Made by a program: the position numbers and the translations under genes. The notes beneath the pieces were generated by a model. The model was not told the origin of the DNA. It searched no databases and saw only the letters and a program-made list of their open reading frames with translations. Shown piece by piece: positions 58,270 through 64,000 of a stretch of DNA of 64,000 bases. Each line of letters starts with the position of its first letter. Within the stretch, counting starts at the first letter, position 1. Origin of the DNA: Rubricella aquisinus (GTDB lineage: Bacteria > Pseudomonadota > Alphaproteobacteria > Rhodobacterales > Rhodobacteraceae); the NCBI RefSeq assembly GCF_014199445.1, contig NZ_JACIJS010000007.1:1-64000 (forward strand). The letters run 5' to 3'.

Positions 58270-58974
58270 TCAGACAGTTCCACTGGAAACAGAAGAATTT
58301 TCAGTGTCTTGGATTTTCTCCCATGCCGCGTTGATGGCGCTCAGCCGGGCCTGCGCAAGCTTCACCGCCTCCTCCGGGACGCCGCGAGCCATCATCCGGT
58401 CGGGGTGGGCCTCTTTGACCAATTCCCGCCAACGTGCTCTTTTCTCAGCATAATTCATGTCCGGCTCGATCCCCAGAACGTCATGCGGATCGCGTTCAGC
58501 GTCGGGCACATGGCGCGCGCGCAGGGTCAGAAAGCTGCGCTCATCAATGCCAAACGCCTCTGCCACGTTGCGCAAAAAGTCGTTTTCCTTGGGATGATAG
58601 ACCCCATCGGCGACCGCGATATGCATCAAACCTTCGAGCAAATCTTCCAAAACGGGCCGGTCATCGGCAAACATTCGCCCGATTTGGCGCGCATATTGGC
58701 GATATCCGGCGACATCCTGCCGCGCGAGGTTGAAGACCTGCGCCGCTTTTGGCAGGTCTTCGGGCGGGATGTGGAACACTTCGCGAAACGCAGACACCTC
58801 CGCACGCGACACATGGCCATCCGCCTTGGCCATCTTGGCGCCAAGCGCGATCACGCCAATAGTGAACGCAACGGAGCGTTCGGGCGGGGTGCGCAGGCGC
58901 TCAAACACCTTTGAGAGACCCTCGCCCGAGGCGAGGGCCGAAATCGCGTCAGCAATGCGGGACCAAATCGACAT
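58270..58974 (-). CDS. DjlA-like protein: TerB domain plus C-terminal J domain
   Basis: 234 residues. An N-terminal TerB-like helical domain (about 35-150) with acidic loop pairs (KADGHVSRAEV, VADGVYHPKE), then a C-terminal J domain (about 165-232) with the HPD motif at 190-192 (KEAHPDRMM), which stimulates DnaK. E. coli DjlA has a membrane anchor; here none is obvious, so it is likely soluble. Start 58974 matches the domain layout. Confidence 0.88.
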   Translation of the reverse strand: MSIWSRIADAISALASGEGLSKVFERLRTPPERSVAFTIGVIALGAKMAKADGHVSRAEVSAFREVFHIPPEDLPKAAQVFNLARQDVAGYRQYARQIGRMFADDRPVLEDLLEGLMHIAVADGVYHPKENDFLRNVAEAFGIDERSFLTLRARHVPDAERDPHDVLGIEPDMNYAEKRARWRELVKEAHPDRMMARGVPEEAVKLAQARLSAINAAWEKIQDTENSSVSSGTV

Positions 58975-59023
58975 GGGGCTGACTATATCACGTCCCGCGC
59001 CCGCCGCCATGGCAAGCTCCGCG

Positions 59024-59848
59024 TTAAATGGACCGCGCAAGGCCACGCACCCGCACGCCCGCACCCTTCGCGGGCAAGGGCGATGTGGTCAGGCGGGATG
59101 GCACGCCCATGTCGTCGCCCTGATGAATGCTCAAGGGTGCTGTCCAGCGCCCTGTGTCGCGCAGCCATCCGGCAAGGGCCGCCGCCGCCGCACCGGTGGC
59201 TGCATCCTCATACACCCCACCCGCCGCAAAGGCATTGCGCGAATGGATCGTGCCCTCCGCATCGCGGTGGATGAGGTTGATCGTCACCAGTCCAGCCGCA
59301 CGCATGATCGCAGCCCCGGTGGGCTGGTCATAGGCAATCTCGGACAGGCGCGCGCGACTGGCCAAAGGCACCACCAGATGTGGTGCCCCACCATGCACGA
59401 GCATCGGCGGGAGGCTCTGATCCAGATCGCTTGCTGTGAGCGCAAACAGGTCCAGAACGTCCCGCAGCACATCCCGCCCCGGTGCCGCATGGGAGGTCGG
59501 GGGGGACGTCAGCTCTGCCCCCCATTGCTCCCCCTCACGGTAGGCGCGCACGGTGATTTCCGCCTCATTCAGGATCAGCGGATAGGATTTCGCGCCATAG
59601 GCCGCACCGAGAGCCGCGCCAAGGGCAATCGTGGCGTGACCACAGAACGGCACTTCCATGTCGGGCGCGAAATAACGCACGCGAAAGCCGTCTCCCTGCG
59701 GTGTGGCGAATGCGGTCTCCGAATAGCCGACTTCGGCCGCGATCCGCTGCATATCCGCCGCCTCTGGCAGCGTGTCCGCGATCACGACGCCCGCGGGATT
59801 GCCGCCCTCTGTTCCATGCGAAAAAGCGGCGATGCGTTGAATGTTCAT
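59024..59848 (-). CDS. PhzF-family isomerase/epimerase-like protein
   Basis: 274 residues beginning MNIQRIAAFSHGTEGGNPAGVV. The catalytic Glu of PhzF proteins is in YSETAFA, and PFCGHATIALGAAL and the C-terminal EDAATGAAAAALAGWLRD complete the signature. PhzF enzymes isomerise dihydrohydroxyanthranilate or related acids; most bacterial homologues have no known substrate and no phenazine genes are present. Confidence 0.88.
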   Translation of the reverse strand: MNIQRIAAFSHGTEGGNPAGVVIADTLPEAADMQRIAAEVGYSETAFATPQGDGFRVRYFAPDMEVPFCGHATIALGAALGAAYGAKSYPLILNEAEITVRAYREGEQWGAELTSPPTSHAAPGRDVLRDVLDLFALTASDLDQSLPPMLVHGGAPHLVVPLASRARLSEIAYDQPTGAAIMRAAGLVTINLIHRDAEGTIHSRNAFAAGGVYEDAATGAAAAALAGWLRDTGRWTAPLSIHQGDDMGVPSRLTTSPLPAKGAGVRVRGLARSI

Positions 59849-59939
59849 GATGGTCTCCTTCGTTTGGTCCGCAGCCTCACCGACCCGGCGGCGGATCACA
59901 AACGACGATTGCAGATGTGTAGCATTCCAAATCGTGACG

Positions 59940-60437
59940 TCAGGCGAGGATTTTCTGCACCAGAACCAGATCGAACCAGCGCCCATATTTGCGACCCACT
60001 TGGGGCAGTGTCGCCACGCGGGTGAAGCCGCAGCGTTCGTGAAACGCTACAGCCCCCGGATTCTCCCCCGAACATCCGCCCCATAGGGAATGCACACCTC
60101 GTGCGCGGGCCACCTCCTCAAGTGCGGCCATGAGCGCGCGCCCGGTTCCCTGCCCACGGGCGCGCTTGGCCAGATGGATGGTCAATTCCATGGTATGGGC
60201 ATAACCCGGCCCGCCGCGAAACTGGAAATAGACGGCAAAGCCCGTGATCCCCTCCGCGTCGCGCGCGACAAGAATGGGATGATCATTGGCCAGCCGTTCC
60301 GCCCGCCATGCGCGCAGATCGTCAATGCTTTTCTCAGCAGTGGTGAATGTGGCCACGCTGTCGCGGATGATCGGGTTCCAGATGGCGGCAATTCCGGGCA
60401 GGTCGGCATCGGTCGCTTCGCGTATTTCCACAACCAT
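59940..60437 (-). CDS. Phosphinothricin-type GNAT acetyltransferase
   Basis: 165 residues. EIREATDADLPGIAAIWNPII start, core AVYFQFRGGPGYAHTMELTIHLAKRARGQGTGRALM with the acetyl-CoA loop, then HSLWGGCSGENPGAVAFHERCGF. The family acetylates methionine sulfoximine/sulfone or phosphinothricin. It lies 91 bp before phzF on the same strand. Confidence 0.86.
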   Translation of the reverse strand: MVVEIREATDADLPGIAAIWNPIIRDSVATFTTAEKSIDDLRAWRAERLANDHPILVARDAEGITGFAVYFQFRGGPGYAHTMELTIHLAKRARGQGTGRALMAALEEVARARGVHSLWGGCSGENPGAVAFHERCGFTRVATLPQVGRKYGRWFDLVLVQKILA

Positions 60438-60507
60438 GGCTTGCCCTCCTTGCCTGAACCCGCCAAAACCTAGGCCAAGTTACTGGCCTGCGTCGAGGGA
60501 GCACATG

Positions 60508-63500
60508 ATGACCGCTTGGGATTTCTGGATCGACCGTGGGGGCACGTTCACCGATATCGTCGCGCGCGATCCCGAGGGGCACTTGCATACGGCCAAACAC
60601 CTGAGCGAAAACCCCGAAGTCTATGCCGATGCGGCGCTGCATGGCATCCGGCGCTTTCTGGGGTTGGGGGCGGACGAGCAAATCCCGCTGTCGCGCGTCG
60701 CCTCGGTCAAGATGGGCACGACCGTCGCCACCAATGCCCTGTTGGAGCGGAAAGGGGAGCCGACGGCGCTGGTGATCACGCGCGGGCTCGCGGATCAATT
60801 GCGCTTGGCCTATCAGCACCGCCCGCGCCTTTTTGATCGGCAGATTATCCTGCCTGAAATGCTCTATTCCCATGTGATCGAAGCGCAGGAGCGTGTCCGC
60901 GCCGATGGGCATGTGGAACACCCGCTCGATGAGGCCGCCCTCCGCTCCGATCTGGAGGCCGTGCGGGCAAAGGGCATCGACGCGCTCGCCATCGTGTTCG
61001 TTCACGGGTACCGCCACCACGCCCATGAGGCCGCAGCCGCGGGCATCGCGCGGGAGATGGACTTCACGCAAGTCAGCGTGTCCCATGAAGTCTCCCCCCT
61101 GATGAAGATGGTCAGCCGCGGTGATACCACCGTGGTCGATGCCTATCTCTCCCCCATCTTGCGGCGCTATGTGGACCGTGTGGCGGCGGCCTTTGACGGG
61201 GATCCGGCGGGGCGACTGATGTTCATGCAATCTTCCGGAGGGTTGACCGACGCGCGGCTGTTTCAGGGCAAGGACGCGATCCTGTCTGGCCCGGCGGGTG
61301 GTGTGGTCGGGGCTGTGCGCACGTCCCAGATCGCGGAGGAGCCGAATATCATCGGTTTTGACATGGGCGGCACCTCCACCGATGTGTGCCATTTCGCGGG
61401 TGACTATGAGCGGGTGCTGAACACAGAAGTCGCAGGCGTGCGGATCACAGCGCCGATGATGAATATTCACACGGTCGCGGCGGGGGGTGGTTCGATCCTC
61501 ACCTTTGATGGGCAGCGGATGCGCGTCGGCCCTGAAAGCGCAGGTGCCGATCCCGGCCCTGCCTGCTACGGGCGTGGCGGGCCATTGGCCGTGACGGACG
61601 CCAATGTGATGACGGGCAAATTGCGGCCAGAGTTCTTCCCGGCGATTTTCGGTCCCGATGCCGACCGCCCGCTGGATGTGGCGGCAACCCGCGCGCGGTT
61701 TGAGGACATGGCCGCTGAGGTTGGCAAAAGCCCAGAGGAGCTGGCCGACGGCTTCCTGCGCATCGCGGTTGAGAACATGGCCAACGCGGTCAAGAAAATC
61801 TCCGTCCAGCGTGGCTATGACGTGTCGCGCTACTGTCTGACGGTGTTTGGCGGGGCGGGGGCGCAACATGCCTGCGCGATTGCCGACACTTTGGGGATGG
61901 AGACGTGCCTGATCCATCCTTTTGCCTCGCTTCTGTCTGCCTATGGCATGGGCCTTGCCGATATTCGCGCAAGCCGCCAGCAGGCACTGGAAAAACCGCT
62001 CGACCCGACCACGCGGCTTGAGGCGGCAAGCCTGATCGAAGGGTTGTCCGTCTCCGCACTCGGGGAGGTTGAGGGGCAGGGCGTGGCAGAGGCGCGCATC
62101 GGCATCACCCCGATGCTGCACCTGAAAGTGCAGGGGACAGATACCGCGCTTCCGATCCCGTTCGGCGATCTCGATGATCTGACCGCACGTTTTGCCGTGG
62201 AGCATCGCCAGCGCTTTGGCTTTGATCCGGGCGAGGCGACCTTGGTCATCGAAAGCGTCTCGGTGGAGGCGGTGGGTCAGGCCGCCGACCTTTCGGAGAC
62301 GGCAACAGACACTGCGGTGCGGGACGAGGCGGCCTACCCCACCGCGCTCACAGCACCTGTCTATGTCGGGGGCTGGCACGAGGCCCGCTTTGTCCGTCGC
62401 GGCGATATGCGCCCCGGCGATACGCTCACTGGTCCGGCCGTGCTGGTCGAGGAACACACCTCCATCATGATCGAGCCGGGCTGGCAGGCGCGCATCACCG
62501 CCCATGACCATGTCAAACTCCACCGGATCGAGGCCCGCGCCGATCAGCACGCCATCGGGACAGAGGCCGATCCGGTGATGCTCGAAGTGTTCAACAACCT
62601 TTATATGTCCATCGCGGAGCAGATGGGCGCGGTGCTGGAAAACACCGCCGTTTCGGTCACGATCAAGGAGCGGTTGGATTTCTCCTGCGCGGTGTTTGAT
62701 GCATCCGGCGATCTGATTGCGAACGCGCCGCATATGCCGGTGCATCTTGGCTCCATGGGCGCGTCGGTGAAAACGGTGATCCGTGAGAACCCCGGCATGG
62801 GGCAGGGCGATGTGTTCTGCCTCAACGCGCCCTATAATGGCGGCACGCATCTTCCCGATATCACGGTGGTGATGCCGGTTTGGGATGATGCGGGGGAAGA
62901 GGTGTTGTTCTTTACTGCCGCGCGTGGCCATCACACCGATGTGGGCGGCCTCACCCCCGGCTCCATGCCGCCTGACAGCCGCCGGGTGGAGGAAGAAGGC
63001 GCCTATATCGACAATTGGACACTGGTGGAGAAGGGCCGCTTCCGGGAGGAGGAGACCCGCGCGCTGCTGACCGGTGCGGCCTACCCGGTGCGCGCCGTCG
63101 ATATCAACATCGCGGATCTCAAGGCGCAGGTCGCGTCCTGCGAAAAGGGTGCGCGCGAATTGCGCCGGATGGTCGATCTGTTCAGCCTGCCCGTGGTGCG
63201 CGCCTATATGGATCATGTGCAGGACAACGCCGAAGAATGCGTCCGCCGCGCGATCGAGACGTTGCGGGACGCGGAATATGTCTACCCGATGGACTCCGAT
63301 TTTGACGGCAATCCGCGCGAAATCCGCGTGAAGGTGACGGTGGACCGGGCCGCGCGCGAGGCCACGATCGACTTTACTGGTACGACGGGTCAACTTGCGA
63401 CGAATTACAACGCGCCCGAGCCGGTGACGAAAGCGGCGGTACTTTATGTGTTCCGCTGTCTGGTGGATGATGACATCCCAATGAACGAAGGGGTGATGAA

Positions 63501-64000
63501 ACCGCTGAATGTGGTGCTGCCCAAAGGCACGATGCTTAGCCCCGAATATCCGGCGGCGGTGATCGCGGGCAATGTGGAGACATCGCAAGCCGTGACATCG
63601 GCGCTGTTCCTCGCCCTCGGCGTACAGGCAGCGGCGCAATCGACGATGAACAACACCACTTGGGGCAACGCGACCTATCAGTACTATGAGACGATCTGCG
63701 GCGGGTCCGGGGCTGGGGTGCTGAATGATGGCACCGGCCACGCGGGCACGGGCGGGGTGCATACCCATATGACCAATTCGCGCCTGACTGATCCGGAAGT
63801 GCTGGAATGGCGCTTCCCGGTGGTGTTGGAGGAGTTCAGCCTGCGGCGCGGCTCCGGTGGGGAGGGCGCCTTCCGGGGCGGGGATGGCACCCGCCGCCGC
63901 ATCCGGTTCCTTGAGGGGATGACGCTTGCCGTGTTGACGGGCCACCGGGTGGTGCCGCCTCCGGGGCTTGATGGCGGCGGGCCGGGCGCGCTGGGCGTGA
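60508..64000 (+). CDS. 5-oxoprolinase (hydantoinase A/B fused), 3' end cut by the window
   Basis: The open frame runs without a stop from 60508 to the window end, so at least 1164 residues are visible of about 1200. It is the fused OPLAH form. HyuA half: WIDRGGTFTDIVARDPEG, MGTTVATNALLERKG, GFDMGGTSTDVCHF. HyuB half from about residue 700: MNAPHMPVHLGSMG-type block, NAPYNGGTHLPDITVV and the C-terminal GSGAGVLNDGTGHAGTGGVHTHMTNSR. It hydrolyses 5-oxoproline to glutamate with ATP. AGGGAG six bases before ATG 60508 favours this start over 60505. Confidence 0.93.
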   Translation, partial: MTAWDFWIDRGGTFTDIVARDPEGHLHTAKHLSENPEVYADAALHGIRRFLGLGADEQIPLSRVASVKMGTTVATNALLERKGEPTALVITRGLADQLRLAYQHRPRLFDRQIILPEMLYSHVIEAQERVRADGHVEHPLDEAALRSDLEAVRAKGIDALAIVFVHGYRHHAHEAAAAGIAREMDFTQVSVSHEVSPLMKMVSRGDTTVVDAYLSPILRRYVDRVAAAFDGDPAGRLMFMQSSGGLTDARLFQGKDAILSGPAGGVVGAVRTSQIAEEPNIIGFDMGGTSTDVCHFAGDYERVLNTEVAGVRITAPMMNIHTVAAGGGSILTFDGQRMRVGPESAGADPGPACYGRGGPLAVTDANVMTGKLRPEFFPAIFGPDADRPLDVAATRARFEDMAAEVGKSPEELADGFLRIAVENMANAVKKISVQRGYDVSRYCLTVFGGAGAQHACAIADTLGMETCLIHPFASLLSAYGMGLADIRASRQQALEKPLDPTTRLEAASLIEGLSVSALGEVEGQGVAEARIGITPMLHLKVQGTDTALPIPFGDLDDLTARFAVEHRQRFGFDPGEATLVIESVSVEAVGQAADLSETATDTAVRDEAAYPTALTAPVYVGGWHEARFVRRGDMRPGDTLTGPAVLVEEHTSIMIEPGWQARITAHDHVKLHRIEARADQHAIGTEADPVMLEVFNNLYMSIAEQMGAVLENTAVSVTIKERLDFSCAVFDASGDLIANAPHMPVHLGSMGASVKTVIRENPGMGQGDVFCLNAPYNGGTHLPDITVVMPVWDDAGEEVLFFTAARGHHTDVGGLTPGSMPPDSRRVEEEGAYIDNWTLVEKGRFREEETRALLTGAAYPVRAVDINIADLKAQVASCEKGARELRRMVDLFSLPVVRAYMDHVQDNAEECVRRAIETLRDAEYVYPMDSDFDGNPREIRVKVTVDRAAREATIDFTGTTGQLATNYNAPEPVTKAAVLYVFRCLVDDDIPMNEGVMKPLNVVLPKGTMLSPEYPAAVIAGNVETSQAVTSALFLALGVQAAAQSTMNNTTWGNATYQYYETICGGSGAGVLNDGTGHAGTGGVHTHMTNSRLTDPEVLEWRFPVVLEEFSLRRGSGGEGAFRGGDGTRRRIRFLEGMTLAVLTGHRVVPPPGLDGGGPGALGV

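Noticed and set aside
60334-63945. Minus-strand open frame of about 1200 codons
   Set aside because: It is antisense to the 5-oxoprolinase, which has clear HyuA/HyuB motifs and a ribosome site. The minus reading is low-complexity His/Arg-rich with no domain, typical of GC-rich antisense frames.
1-64000. CRISPR arrays, insertion sequences, integrases, att sites
   Set aside because: No regularly spaced direct repeats, transposase or integrase frames, or tRNA-end duplications were found; the seven dispersed hairpins are not tandem and carry no spacers.

Overview
The window is GC-rich, densely coded chromosomal DNA from an alphaproteobacterium, most likely a Rhodobacteraceae (Roseobacter-group) species. 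Evidence: the order yceD-rpmF-plsX-fabH-ihfA-merR, dgt-argS-SPOR-nagZ-scpA-scpB, rluD-rpoH, a long two-half dCTP deaminase, a DksA with only one of the four zinc-finger cysteines, class I PHA synthase, OlsB (ornithine lipids) and a TRAP-linked sulfonate operon. I see no rRNA, prophage, insertion sequence, plasmid function or CRISPR array. Two tRNA genes are present: Pro(GGG) and Glu(UUC), both minus strand with encoded CCA.

Layout. 0-6 kb, minus strand: an alanine-type aminotransferase, an RraB-like protein, a DMT exporter, a DUF393 protein, homoserine dehydrogenase and class II fructose bisphosphatase. 5.8-13.8 kb: argC, a small lipoprotein, phaC, an Fe(II)/2-oxoglutarate oxygenase, a TetR regulator with a visible operator, a capsule-type protein, glyA and nadK. 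13.9-16.5 kb, minus: arsR, an ArsP-type permease and an unusual cytochrome P450, apparently one operon. 16.5-20.8 kb, minus: moxR, an AEC transporter, two GNATs, an unlisted-size 57-residue membrane protein and a CoxE-like VWA protein. 21-24.8 kb: dksA, an FAD monooxygenase, xth, a putative sulfotransferase and an ErpA-type protein. 24.9-31.3 kb, plus: dgt, argS, SPOR protein, nagZ, scpA, scpB and a 55-residue protein. 31.4-36.6 kb, minus: dcd, tRNA-Pro, and the merR/ihfA/fabH/plsX/rpmF/yceD block. 36.7-42 kb: BamE/OmlA-type lipoprotein, msrB, olsB, an esterase, a ThDP enzyme and an SDR.

42-49.7 kb is the main accessory block: a LacI regulator diverges from a seven-gene operon (small membrane protein, three TRAP transporter subunits, HpsN-like, HpsO-like and HpsP-like dehydrogenases). 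The gene set matches uptake and first oxidation of 2,3-dihydroxypropane-1-sulfonate (DHPS), an abundant marine algal sulfonate. Two LacI-type palindromes sit on the -35 and -10 of the operon promoter. The enzymes for the later sulfolactate/sulfite steps are not in this window.

49.7-64 kb: tRNA-Glu, recJ with three upstream overlapping small genes, rluD-rpoH (with a sigma-32-like promoter before rpoH), a GNAT, pepF, an OmpA-type lipoprotein, a DjlA-like co-chaperone, a PhzF protein, a phosphinothricin-type acetyltransferase, and a 5-oxoprolinase cut by the window end.

The most striking structure outside genes is a dispersed 3'-end element: seven copies of a hairpin followed by TATTT and a purine-rich tail. 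Six lie immediately after a stop codon in the sense orientation. Three of these carry longer hairpin-rich arms. Several regulatory sites can be read directly: a TetR operator filling a promoter spacer, an ArsR palindrome on a -10, an NrdR-like box before the SPOR/scpAB genes, and three canonical intrinsic terminators.
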